Source: Akkermansiaceae bacterium
Lineage (GTDB): Bacteria; Verrucomicrobiota; Verrucomicrobiia; Verrucomicrobiales; DEV007
Reading direction: 5' to 3'
Assembly: GCA_024233005.1 (NCBI GenBank)
Contig: JACKQE010000013.1
Span: forward strand, 62,001 to 126,000
DNA length: 64,000 nucleotides
Numbering within the stretch: position 1 is the stretch's first letter; every line of letters begins with the position of its first letter. The translations under genes were made by a program, and so were the position numbers. The notes under the pieces were generated by a model. That model was not told where the DNA came from. It ran no database searches and saw only the letters and a program-made list of their open reading frames with translations. Below, in pieces: positions 45,901-54,611 of this stretch.

Positions 45901-46689
45901 GTCGTTCGGGAGTGCCTCCGAGGAATAAGCCGCCGCCGGTTGAATTTCAAATTCCCATCCCTGCCCGGGCAGGACCGCTTCAAACTTGGAGACACCGGCC
46001 CGGGGAAGATTCAGGCTGGCGAGATGCCGGCTCCCGGCATTGTCTATCCGGGCATACAATTTCAATTTGATGTCGTAACTGCCCTTGTGCGGGGCCAACA
46101 GCTGATAGCCGCCGTCTTTGTTGAGAGACAGGGTGGCATCACCGGTTTCCGCTTCGGCGATGTTGAGACCAGCCTGGGCAAGCGGGATCACCGCCCAGCC
46201 TTTTTCTTTGAACGATTCGACCTTCAACGTCGCTTCGATGGCCAGCGCATGATCGTCCACGCCGGCGAGAGTGGCTTTGAAATCCGCCGATGCCACCACT
46301 CCGTCCACGGGGGGTTTGACCTCGTCGTCCTTTTTGTGAACAGCCAACTGGTTCCACAAGTCAAGAAATTCGCGATAGGGCAGGTAAACGCCACGGCCTT
46401 CTTTCTCAAAAACCTTCTCGAGATCCTCGAACGGCAGGTAAATGCTGCGTTCCACCCGCAGGGGTTCCTTCGCCACCGTTGGAGCCGTCACCGGAACCGT
46501 GGCAGTGGCCGGAATTGCCGGAGCCGGATCGTCCACCGCCGGCGTGGGGGGAGGCAAGGGAGGCGGATTGACCACCGTCGGAGTTACCGGTGGGGCGCTG
46601 GACGTCTCCTGAGAAAAGCCGGGAAGGGGCAGGGCGGCAGCGGCGGCAAAAAGACCCACCAAAAGGAAGCAACGGAAAACTGAGTTCAT
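42910..46689 (-). CDS. Giant envelope protein A, first gene of a three-paralog operon (1259 aa)
   Basis: No named family recognised. Signal peptide (MNSVFRCFLLVGLFAAAAAL, cleavage near GFSQ), then a Pro/Thr-rich linker to about residue 75. The motif pair is SIYLPFEDLEKVF (82-94) and VYLPYREFLDLW (101-112). Two or more beta-rich repeats follow, with VPEGLEILGVTGQNIKEW and IRLPQGFEGVECTGAVVEDF as parallel copies. A Gln-rich patch (KQQQQNQQQ) lies near 635. After GFDIQVPVDGRRFLLQRLDA the C-terminus has about six membrane helices (roughly 1080-1240). It heads the operon; a four-unit 11-bp-phased repeat lies 44-83 bases upstream. A sensory or scaffolding role in the envelope is inference. Confidence 0.87.
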   Translation of the reverse strand: MNSVFRCFLLVGLFAAAAALPLPGFSQETSSAPPVTPTVVNPPPLPPPTPAVDDPAPAIPATATVPVTAPTVAKEPLRVERSIYLPFEDLEKVFEKEGRGVYLPYREFLDLWNQLAVHKKDDEVKPPVDGVVASADFKATLAGVDDHALAIEATLKVESFKEKGWAVIPLAQAGLNIAEAETGDATLSLNKDGGYQLLAPHKGSYDIKLKLYARIDNAGSRHLASLNLPRAGVSKFEAVLPGQGWEFEIQPAAAYSSEALPNDKTRFAFFFGETEHFEVAWQKQGEETKLTPLLFAEAAVTSRVIPGAVQTTADLQYRVLRSGVDTFEISVPEGLEILGVTGQNIKEWDVKPPGEGSPDQRLTVHLHAPVRQSYGLTVSLEQPLDSLPMNFTVPVVRAENVVRQRGTLIVSKYGELDLETVKAESLTQQALPGGAPAPSGALEEAPFASYRYLTLPYLLDLSVKKAEPLVEVESWTRYAVEIESSRFTTRFDYQIKRAGIFGTKIRLPQGFEGVECTGAVVEDFSETEADGARYLNVKFSSRAIGAVHFEVTGRRTRAQAADDETLPVFAPQDVARHEARVAVQVHTSLDPNTRNSGDMRQMDVAELPVPVGPKQQQQNQQQGAMVPAVPVGIPGTGPLTVAFRYRGEGVPAVLGFKLKEPQVIADVFTLVSVKDQAVRYQWTVAYNVQYAGVDTFVFSLPSSIAGDLRVEGDLIKETQKPYTPPAGADGVVPSPGEGREFWAVMLRDKRMGAYELKLTLDRPLSESATAAVPVEAAAGAPTVAAGAVPDANEARDFLLNLPEIQISQVFQESGQIAVVKDDNLEILDAPTVNLQIIDPKELDARLVGSGGAIQAYKYRRHPLKLELKVSRNEFLKVPSIVVTYAALKSVVAPDRAVTTEAVYWVKNNTSQFISAELPSDGRMVSDVLVNGVAQQPMRRANENHVLIRLPTGEEHRQTAFPVRFVYETPGPDPGKKPGWLGTFSVPVIRLADADILQSQIELYLPQDFVYRHFESAMRLPVSERGWSRFRNAFAWMIPTLGPQLTTGQQSVFQAPPQPPGATAGGFDIQVPVDGRRFLLQRLDAPDDIVVSFQSQGFAFFTEALCCLLTFSGGIFLLRRPALWKLAYFGALGMLPLIIGGAVSPGAASFWNALFLGTALAAVVWVAVAGWRSALTRVKTFLRWFGGLGWPARLGWITGTLVFLLGLPVAGFFFALFPGALGGLVIWVLALSVRYWWLKRASRRDHPPTDPPASGTPVSA

Positions 46690-46732
46690 AAGCGTGGACG
46701 TTGGGCCAGCTTAGAACAGTGTGGGAAAGATG

Positions 46733-46772
46733 TTGTCAGGCCTCTGTCATTCGTTTGTAAGAAAATTGTCAT
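46733..46772. promoter_or_regulatory. Four-unit direct-repeat array resembling an OmpR/PhoB-type operator
   Basis: TTGTCAG (46733-46739), CTGTCAT (46744-46750), TTGTAAG (46755-46761) and TTGTCAT (46766-46772), each start exactly 11 bases apart with 4-base spacers. This is the geometry of a double Pho box (CTGTCAT-N4-CTGTCAT). The array lies 44-83 bases upstream of giant gene A but reads in the plus direction, opposite to the gene. CTGACA on the minus strand (46734-46739) could act as a -35 element, with TCTAAG 18 bases on. Confidence 0.65.
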
Positions 46773-46927
46773 GGTTCGAAAGAACCTTCGACGCTGCGCG
46801 CCGACTGAGTGGGAGCGGGAGTCGAAACCAACGCCATACTCTCCCGGCCAGAAAGTTCACGCGACCACTCGAAAGGTGGCCCAATCCACCCGGAGAAACC
46901 CGAGAGCAAGACAAAAACCCACCGACC

Positions 46928-47899
46928 TCAGACCGGCAGATCGCGGACCAAATCGGCGTTCTCCCGGTACCAGGCTATCGTCCGGTCGAGGCCCTCCTCC
47001 AGACCGACCCGTGCTTCCCAACCCCAGAGGCTTTGCGCCTTCGATGGATCGGCCTGGGTGTCCCGCATGTCGGCATTGTTGGTCGGCTGGAAATCGATCA
47101 CGGCTTTGCGGCCTAAACGGTCCTCCATGAGACGGATCAACTCCAGCATGTTGGTTGGCTCACGGCCCCCGCCCAGATTCACAATTTCATAGCCAACCGG
47201 ACGCAGCGCAGCCACTGTGCCCCTGGCAATGTCGTCAACATAGGTGAAATCGCGGCTCTGCAGGCCATCCCCGAACATCGTGATGGGAGTGCCTTCGGCG
47301 ATCCACTTGATGAACCGGTAGGGACTCATGTCGGGCCGCCCGGCAGGTCCGTAGACGGTGAAATAGCGGACCACGGTGGCGTCGATGCCATAGAGGTGAT
47401 GGTAGGTGAATGCCATGCACTCGGCGGCCTTCTTGGATGACGCGTAAGGCGAAATGGGCCGGTTGACCGGCATGTCCTCGGTGAAGGGCATATCGTGCCC
47501 GGCATAAAGCGAGGAGGTCGAAGCGAGAACGAATTTCCGGCATCCGTGCTGCCGCATCAACTCCAGCAGATTCAGCGAACCGTGAGCGTTGGTCGTCATG
47601 TAGACATGCGGATTGACCATGCTGTAGCGAACTCCCGCCCGGGCCGCGAGGTTGATGACGGACTCGAAGCGAAACTCCTTGAAAAGGGACTCCAGTCCGG
47701 CCAGATCTTCAATATCGAGAGGGCGGAAGACAAAACCTTCCCGCTTCTGCAACTCTGAGATGCGGTGCTCCTTGAGCCGCGGATCGTAGTAGTCGTTGAG
47801 ATTGTCGATACCGACAACCTGCCAGCCATCGTCGAGGAGATGGCGGGCGGTGTGGGAACCGATAAAGCCGGCGGCGCCGGTGAGCAGGATGGTTTTCAT
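46928..47899 (-). CDS. NAD-dependent sugar-nucleotide epimerase (UDP-glucuronate 4-epimerase-like)
   Basis: A 323-residue extended short-chain dehydrogenase. The NAD-binding motif is TGAAGFIGSHTARHLL at the N-terminus; the acidic ribose-binding residue is in VVGIDNLNDYYDPRLKEHRI, whose NDYYD is characteristic of UDP-glucuronate 4-epimerases. Further motifs: NLAARAGVRYSMVNPHVY, catalytic Ser/Tyr-Lys in ASTSSLYAG and PYASSKKAAE, VVRYFTVYGPAGRPDMSPY, and RDFTYVDDIARGT. It probably makes UDP-galacturonate or a related sugar for envelope polysaccharide. It is upstream of the giant-protein operon with a 238-bp gap, so probably a separate unit. Confidence 0.92.
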   Translation of the reverse strand: MKTILLTGAAGFIGSHTARHLLDDGWQVVGIDNLNDYYDPRLKEHRISELQKREGFVFRPLDIEDLAGLESLFKEFRFESVINLAARAGVRYSMVNPHVYMTTNAHGSLNLLELMRQHGCRKFVLASTSSLYAGHDMPFTEDMPVNRPISPYASSKKAAECMAFTYHHLYGIDATVVRYFTVYGPAGRPDMSPYRFIKWIAEGTPITMFGDGLQSRDFTYVDDIARGTVAALRPVGYEIVNLGGGREPTNMLELIRLMEDRLGRKAVIDFQPTNNADMRDTQADPSKAQSLWGWEARVGLEEGLDRTIAWYRENADLVRDLPV

Positions 47900-48028
47900 C
47901 AGGGAACCCTTCAGGAGCGGTGCTCAGGAAACGGGATAAGGCAGCCGATGGCGAAGGTGAGGAATGTGAGTTGGGTGGTGATAGGGCAAAGACATTACGG
48001 ACCGGCGGGATCTCCCGCGCCTGCAGGC

Positions 48029-49456
<1,428 letters not shown>

Positions 49457-49523
49457 GGGAATGCCGGAATGGAAAGTGGCGAAGTAACGTCGGAAGAGGG
49501 ATCGTCCCGGAGGACGCGTGGAT

Positions 49524-49820
49524 TCACTTGGCTTGCGGGCCTTTGTCTTTCTTTTTAAACATGCCGAGCATACGGTCGGTGACCAGATAGCCACCCACCA
49601 CATTGATCATCGCCAAAACCACGGCAGAGAAACCAAGGATGGAGGCGAAGAGTCCCTCCGCGGCACCGGCGGCAACCAGCGCTCCCACGATGGTGATGCC
49701 GGAAATGGCATTCGACCCGGACATGAGCGGGGTGTGCAGTTGGGAAGGTACCTTTTTGATCAGTTCAAAGCCGAGGAAGACCGCCAGAACAAAGGTGAAC
49801 AGAAGGAGGATGAGGGACAT
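49524..49820 (-). CDS. pntAB: NAD(P) transhydrogenase subunit alpha, part 2 (membrane)
   Basis: A 98-residue protein with three helices: ILLLFTFVLAVFLGFELIKK, then the conserved VPSQLHTPLMSGSNAISGIT, a second helix (IVGALVAAG) and FSAVVLAMINVVGGYLVTDR ending MLGMFKKK. This is the small membrane part of the alpha subunit, separate from the NAD-binding part as in Rhodospirillum and many other bacteria. It lies between the alpha-1 and beta genes with gaps of 62 and 67 bases, clearly one operon. Confidence 0.94.
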   Translation of the reverse strand: MSLILLLFTFVLAVFLGFELIKKVPSQLHTPLMSGSNAISGITIVGALVAAGAAEGLFASILGFSAVVLAMINVVGGYLVTDRMLGMFKKKDKGPQAK

Positions 49821-49882
49821 CGTGGTGGGGGTTGAATGGGATAGTCGAAAAAGGCGGAGGGCGGATGAAAGACCAGCCCGCG

Positions 49883-51013
49883 TCATTGGGGACGGAAACG
49901 CTCGTGAACGACTGCCCCGCCATGGGTGATGACACAGCCTTTCTGGAGGACGTCCTCAGGATCAAGGCGGAAGTTTTTCCCGTCCTTGTCCCAGAAATGC
50001 TCGATCATGTTGGCAAGGTTGGCCGCGTAGACCTGGGTGGCATGCTTGGAGACCCGGCCTTCATAATTGGCCAGCCCGATGATGACGACGCCATTATCCG
50101 TGACGACTTCCGTGCCACAAACGACCCCTTCGACATTGCCTCCGCCTTCGGCGGCGAGATCGACGATGATGCTGCCCGGTTGCATCGAGGCCACGACTTC
50201 TTTTTTGATGAGGACCGGAGGCTTGCGGCCGAAGACTTTGGCGGTGGTGATGACCACGTCACTCTGGGCACAGACCTTGGCCTGCTCGCGGCTTTGCTTT
50301 TCCAACTGCTCAGGAGTGAGCTGCTTCGCATAGCCCTGTTCGGTGCCTCCGGTTTCCCCGAGGTCGATCCGGAGGGCTTTGGCACCCAGGGATTCCGCCT
50401 GCTCCAGAGCCTCGGCCCGGACGTCAAATGCAGTGACGCGTGCCCCAAGGCGCTTCGCGGTGGCGATGGCCTGGAGACCGGCGACACCGATGCCCACGAT
50501 GAAAAACTTCGCCGGCGAGATGGTGCCGGCTGGCGTCATCATCATCGGCAGGATCGTGTTCATGCGATGCGCCGCCTCAATGACCGAGACATAGCCGGCG
50601 AGGTTCGCTTGGGAACTGATGGCGTCCATTTTCTGCGCCAGAGTGGTGCGGGGCAGCATTTCGAGGCTGATCGCGGTGACCCCGGCCTTGGCGAAAGCCT
50701 CAATCAACCCCGGTTCATTGAAGGGGTCGAGAAAGCTGATATGAATGGCTCCAGAACGGAGCATGGCAATTTCTTCCGCGGGTGGCTTGCGGACCCGGAT
50801 GACCAGATCGGCTTCCCGGAGGGCTGCTGCGCGGTCTCCGGAAATCCGGGCGCCGGCGGCCTCGTAGGCCGCATCGGAATGATCACACCGGGCGCCGATC
50901 CCGGCTTCCACGGTGACGTCCGCTCCGAGTCCCACCAGTTTTTTGACGGCGGCGGGATCAAGGGCGGCGCGGGTTTCGATCGGGTCGGTCTCTGAGGGGG
51001 CAAAAATCTTCAT
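49883..51013 (-). CDS. pntAA: NAD(P) transhydrogenase subunit alpha, part 1 (NAD-binding)
   Basis: A 376-residue soluble domain (dI) that binds NAD(H). Seen: an N-terminal ETRAALDPAAVKKLVGLGAD, FLDPFNEPGLIEAFAKAGVT, the RQD-loop region around ISSQANLAGYVSVIEAA, the Rossmann motif VGIGVAGLQAIATAKRLGA with acidic FDVR at the end of beta-2, and the mobile-loop/C-terminal GGNVEGVVCGTEVVTDNGV. The related alanine dehydrogenase is excluded because membrane subunit genes follow directly. The start MKIFAPSETDP is chosen as the beginning of the conserved fold. Confidence 0.95.
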   Translation of the reverse strand: MKIFAPSETDPIETRAALDPAAVKKLVGLGADVTVEAGIGARCDHSDAAYEAAGARISGDRAAALREADLVIRVRKPPAEEIAMLRSGAIHISFLDPFNEPGLIEAFAKAGVTAISLEMLPRTTLAQKMDAISSQANLAGYVSVIEAAHRMNTILPMMMTPAGTISPAKFFIVGIGVAGLQAIATAKRLGARVTAFDVRAEALEQAESLGAKALRIDLGETGGTEQGYAKQLTPEQLEKQSREQAKVCAQSDVVITTAKVFGRKPPVLIKKEVVASMQPGSIIVDLAAEGGGNVEGVVCGTEVVTDNGVVIIGLANYEGRVSKHATQVYAANLANMIEHFWDKDGKNFRLDPEDVLQKGCVITHGGAVVHERFRPQ

Positions 51014-51169
51014 AACGGGGGCACCGGGCAGAAGCACAGGAGACGTGGAGGCCCAACCTGCGCCCAGACTCCACCCGGGGTGGCGGAACTTATCCCGCGA
51101 GGGGCCGGTGTCGAGTGGTTTTCTTCCGGCGCCGGGACGGCCCGCCCTCCCGGAATCCCTGAACCCGGA

Positions 51170-52483
51170 CTAAGGAAGGACCGCCACGCCGGCTCCGGGG
51201 CCCCCTGCCTTGGCCATGAAAAGGTGCGATTCACCCCGCAGCAGGAGATGCCCGTCCACGGTGACCGGAGTCGCGATGATACGCTCGCCAAGTGGATTTT
51301 CCGAAATCGGGGCAAACCCTGTTTCGCTGAAACGCCCAACCTGCAGCACGCCGTCCTCCCGCACCGCATAGAGGAGATCCCCTGCCACGGTGGGGGAAGA
51401 GTAGTAGCTGGCGCTGGACCTCGGGAATTCGCCTTTCCAGAGGGTCTGGCCCGTGGCGGCCTCAAAACACTCCACCGCACCCCGGTCCCCGACCAAATAG
51501 ACCCGACCGTCCCTCACGGCCGGGGTTGGCACGAAAGCTCCGCCTTCCCGCGTCCAGACCCGGTGGGTGGTGGTGACATCCCCCGCCCCGCCGGTCAGAC
51601 GGATGCCGGCAAGGTGGGAGCCGCGACCATAGGGCACCACCGCCAGATCACCAGAAATCACCGCCGACGCCACCGCAACCCAGTTCTTTTTCCCGTCAGG
51701 ATTGAATCCCGCGCATTCCCAAAGGAGCTTGCCATCGGCCGCATCATGCCCGGTGAGATGCTCGGCCCCCCAGGTCACCAAAATCTCCCGTCCATCCCGG
51801 GAAATGACCTGGGGAGTGGTGTAGCCATGGTCATTCTCCACTGGAGTCTGGTATTGGCGCTCGGTTTTCCAGACCTGCCCCCCGGTGGCCTGGTCAAAGG
51901 CCACCAGATACGACGCGCCGCCGTGCATGACCGCGACGACGACGTTCCGCCTCGTCAGGACCGGCGAGTTGCCCAGATCCCAATAGAGACTGACCTTGCC
52001 GAAGCGCTCCTGCAAATTGGTCTGCCAGAGCACTTTCCCGTCCAGATCGAGCGCCGCCAATCCCCCGCTTTTGAAATAGACGAACAGCCGCTTGCCGTCT
52101 GTCACCGGGGAGGGATTGCTGCCGGAGCCGTTCCGGTGTTTGCCGACCGTTTCCTGGCCGAAGGTGGTCGTCCACAGATGTTTTCCTGACCAATCGTAGG
52201 CGGACGCGGCGTCCTTGCCCTCCTGCGGTCCGGTGAGGTAAATGCGGCCATCCCAGACGACGGGAGTGGAGCATCCTTTGCCAGGCAGGGTGATTTTCCA
52301 GAGCAGGGTGGTATCATCGACCCGGTCGGGATAGGCCACCTTCCCCGGCTCGGCCACCCCGCTGTCGAGCGGTCCCCGCCACTGCGGCCAACGGCTTTCG
52401 GCATGAGCGGTGGGAAGGAGCAACCACACGGAGGCCAGCAGGAATCCGGAGCCGGAAGCGAGGAGGGAAACAGGGCGCAGCAT
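51170..52483 (-). CDS. Secreted PQQ-type beta-propeller protein
   Basis: A 437-residue protein with a signal peptide (SGFLLASVWLLLPTAHAES). The mature part is an eight-blade-type propeller of the PQQ/BamB class: WPQWRGPLDSG at the start (the WPQWRGP opening is very common in PVC proteins), then blades such as AYDWSGKHLWTTTFG, ALDLDGKVLWQTNL, FDQATGGQVWKTERQ and CFEAATGQTLWKGEF. No catalytic quinoprotein ligands are evident, so a binding or scaffold role is as likely as dehydrogenase activity. It lies downstream of the DUF1501 gene by 96 bases on the same strand; such pairs are frequent in Planctomycetes and Verrucomicrobia. Confidence 0.88.
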   Translation of the reverse strand: MLRPVSLLASGSGFLLASVWLLLPTAHAESRWPQWRGPLDSGVAEPGKVAYPDRVDDTTLLWKITLPGKGCSTPVVWDGRIYLTGPQEGKDAASAYDWSGKHLWTTTFGQETVGKHRNGSGSNPSPVTDGKRLFVYFKSGGLAALDLDGKVLWQTNLQERFGKVSLYWDLGNSPVLTRRNVVVAVMHGGASYLVAFDQATGGQVWKTERQYQTPVENDHGYTTPQVISRDGREILVTWGAEHLTGHDAADGKLLWECAGFNPDGKKNWVAVASAVISGDLAVVPYGRGSHLAGIRLTGGAGDVTTTHRVWTREGGAFVPTPAVRDGRVYLVGDRGAVECFEAATGQTLWKGEFPRSSASYYSSPTVAGDLLYAVREDGVLQVGRFSETGFAPISENPLGERIIATPVTVDGHLLLRGESHLFMAKAGGPGAGVAVLP

Positions 52484-52579
52484 GGGCCGACTGTATCAAG
52501 TTCCGGTGCCTCTGTCAGCAGGGAATTGTCGATGCCGCCCGGATCTTCCTGTACCGCATTCGCGAAAAGGCGCGGACTT

Positions 52580-53986
52580 TCAGATCAACTCCGCGATCGG
52601 TTTGCCTCCATTCATCACGATGGCATTCGGCCGCCCGGAGAAGTCCTCATAGGTGGTGTTGAGGGGAATGCCGAAGTGATGGTAAATGGTGGCGGCCAAA
52701 TCCTGCGGGGTCACCGGTCGTTCTTTGACGTTGCCTCCGTCCTTCTCTGTGGCCCCGATGACCTGCCCATGGCGGAACCCCCCGCCCGCCAGCATCACGG
52801 AGCTGACCACCGGCCAGTGATTGCGTCCGTCGGTGCTCCCCTGGGTGCCGATGGTCGGGGTGCGGCCAAATTCTCCCATCGCGATGACCAGCACATCGTC
52901 CAGCAGCCCCCGGTCTTCCAGATCACCGACGAGGGTGGTGAACAAATGGTCAAACACCGGTAGGAGCGGCTTCAGCCCCCGGGAAATCCCACCATAGGGA
53001 GGAATATTGTCGCCGTGGGTGTCCCAGGTGCCGGAGGCGGAGTGGTTGCTTAGATCGATGGTGACAAACCCCACCCCGGCCTCCACCAGCCGGCGGGCCA
53101 GCAAGGCCTGGCGGGCCCAATCGTGACTGCCATAGCGCTCCACCGTGCGGGCGGACTCCCGGGAAAGATCAAACGCCTCCTGGGCTTTGGCGCCCGCGAT
53201 CAGGTCGTAGGCCTGCTGGCCGAAGGCATCCAGCCCCTCCATGGACCCGGTGGCGTCGATCTCCGATCGCAGGTGGTCCATCTGACGGTGCAGCGTGTGG
53301 CGGCTCTCCAGCCGTTCCATGGTCAGACCCGTCGGCAGCTTGAACAACCCGAGCGCTTTGTCCCCAAGAAACGGATCATAGCGCCGCCCAAGGTAGCCCC
53401 CCCACGCGATGTGGGTCCGGTCTTTGACATTCAAGGCCACGTATGGCGGCAACAGGGGATTGTTGGCCCCGTGGTACTTGGCCACGATGGATCCGATGGC
53501 GGGACACTGTTTGCCGTTGGCATTGATGCGGGGTGCCGCATCAGGATGCGCCGTCTGCATCACCTGGTTCGGCTGATGGTTGCTGCCGCGGCAGACCATG
53601 GAGCGGATCAGGGTGAGTTTGTCCATCATCGCCGCCTGCTTCGGATAGTGCTCGCAGAGGCGGATTCCGGGCAACCGGGTGGTGAGGGTGGAGAAGGGCC
53701 CGCGCACCTCGGAGGGAGCGTCCGGCTTGGGATCCCAGGTGTCGATGTGGCTAGGTCCCCCCGCCATCCAGAGCAGGATGACACTTTTCCCCCCCGGGAG
53801 GGAGCGTCCTTCTTTGGCGGCCGCCGCACGGATTCGCAGGAGGTCCGGAAACGCGAGCCCGGCCATCCCCGCCATCCCGGCTTTGAGCAGCCCCCGCCGA
53901 CTTCTAACGGTGAGCCCCTCTCTGACCCGGGGATTCAGGTCAGTGAAGGCGTGGCGCCAGGGGCCGGTTGGACCATGCTCGGACAT
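52580..53986 (-). CDS. DUF1501 family exported protein
   Basis: A 468-residue protein with a Tat-like N-terminus (VRSRRGLLKAGMAGMAGLAF, twin Arg then a mild hydrophobic stretch). Family motifs: VILLWMAGGPSHIDTWDPKP, LPGIRLCEHYPKQAAMMDKL, SNHQPNQVMQTAHPDA, GSHDWARQALLARRLVEAGV, WDTHGDNI, VIAMGEFGRTPTI, GRNHWPVVSSVMLAGGGF, and the C-terminal QDLAATIYHHFGI. The fold belongs to the alkaline-phosphatase/sulfatase superfamily, but the reaction is unknown. Starts at 53986 (used) or 53998. Two copies of a 10-bp palindrome lie upstream, at 54013 and 54094. Confidence 0.93.
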   Translation of the reverse strand: MSEHGPTGPWRHAFTDLNPRVREGLTVRSRRGLLKAGMAGMAGLAFPDLLRIRAAAAKEGRSLPGGKSVILLWMAGGPSHIDTWDPKPDAPSEVRGPFSTLTTRLPGIRLCEHYPKQAAMMDKLTLIRSMVCRGSNHQPNQVMQTAHPDAAPRINANGKQCPAIGSIVAKYHGANNPLLPPYVALNVKDRTHIAWGGYLGRRYDPFLGDKALGLFKLPTGLTMERLESRHTLHRQMDHLRSEIDATGSMEGLDAFGQQAYDLIAGAKAQEAFDLSRESARTVERYGSHDWARQALLARRLVEAGVGFVTIDLSNHSASGTWDTHGDNIPPYGGISRGLKPLLPVFDHLFTTLVGDLEDRGLLDDVLVIAMGEFGRTPTIGTQGSTDGRNHWPVVSSVMLAGGGFRHGQVIGATEKDGGNVKERPVTPQDLAATIYHHFGIPLNTTYEDFSGRPNAIVMNGGKPIAELI

Positions 53987-54012
53987 GGTGGTTATCATAG
54001 GGATCCAAGGTG

Positions 54013-54022
54013 TTGGCGCCAA
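54013..54022. repeat. Palindrome TTGGCGCCAA, copy 1
   Basis: A perfect 10-bp palindrome 27 bases upstream of the DUF1501 start at 53986. An identical copy lies 81 bases away at 54094-54103. A dimeric repressor operator is a reasonable guess. Confidence 0.45.
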
Positions 54023-54093
54023 GAGAATTCGGCTCCGCGAACACGGGAGGCCGGTTCCAGGTTGGTTTGCCTATGGCAGTATTCAGAAAGTCA

Positions 54094-54103
54094 TTGGCGC
54101 CAA
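54094..54103. repeat. Palindrome TTGGCGCCAA, copy 2
   Basis: Second perfect copy of the palindrome at 54013-54022. The remaining stretch to 54351 has no convincing gene; it contains another short palindrome, CTACCGGTAG, near 54323-54332, close to a GGGGGTTTTT run. Confidence 0.45.
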
Positions 54104-54351
54104 GGAAGCCGTGGTTCGCACCCTGCAGCCGTCGGCATTGCAGCCCCACCTAAACGCCGCGTCGAGATGGTGAATTGGTTGACGACGTCCGCTGGTCCGT
54201 GATGGGAAGACTCCCTCCAATTTTCCGACTCAGTGAGTCCTCTTTTGGCTTTCCCTTGGTGGGGAAAAACAATGCGCACTTTCGAGGTGGCGTGCGTGCT
54301 GAATTTCACTGAATTGAGGGCGCTACCGGTAGGTATCTCTGGGGGTTTTTG

Positions 54352-54611
54352 TCATGTCAGTGAACTCTTTCCAGGTCTCATCCAAAGACATTTCCAGCGT
54401 TTAACCTTCAGCAGGTCACCCGCCGCCTTGGTCATCATGGCGCGGGGTTCCAGCATCACCAGTCCGGAAACCATGAGGTTGTCAAAGTGGCTGTGCAAAT
54501 AGTGCTCGCTGGGATTGGGGGCATGGTGGCCTTCGAATGAGCCCGTGTCGGGATGAATCCGATCGCCAGGCGGGTCTGGCAACGCACATTCCATGGGCGC
54601 GACCAGTGCCT
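54352..54611 (-). pseudogene. Remnant of a large carbohydrate-active enzyme (C-terminal fragment)
   Basis: A frame of about 85 codons with no plausible start reads like part of a real protein, with HPDTGSFEGHHAPNPSEHYL followed by HSHFDNLMVSGLVMLEPRA. The pattern HSxxxxLxxxGLxxLxPRA is familiar from the C-terminal region of alpha/alpha-barrel glycosidase-like proteins of the PVC group, where DDT and a few beta strands usually follow. Here, after PRA, a one-base shift would give DDQGGG and a stop; the existing frame ends 28 codons on. It begins exactly at the stop of the deacetylase-like gene. I read it as a decayed fragment; the family name is inference. Confidence 0.4.

Noticed and set aside
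46811..46830. Sequence resembling a tRNA/tmRNA T-arm end on the minus strand (GGTTTCGACTCCCGCTCCCA)
   Set aside because: The 5' side of the T-stem does not pair with the 3' side and no acceptor partner or integrase is present, so neither an RNA gene nor an attachment site can be supported.
46721..47116. 131-codon plus-strand frame just downstream of the 11-bp repeats, considered as their target gene
   Set aside because: It has no recognisable sequence and overlaps the certain epimerase gene antisense, so it does not explain the repeat orientation.
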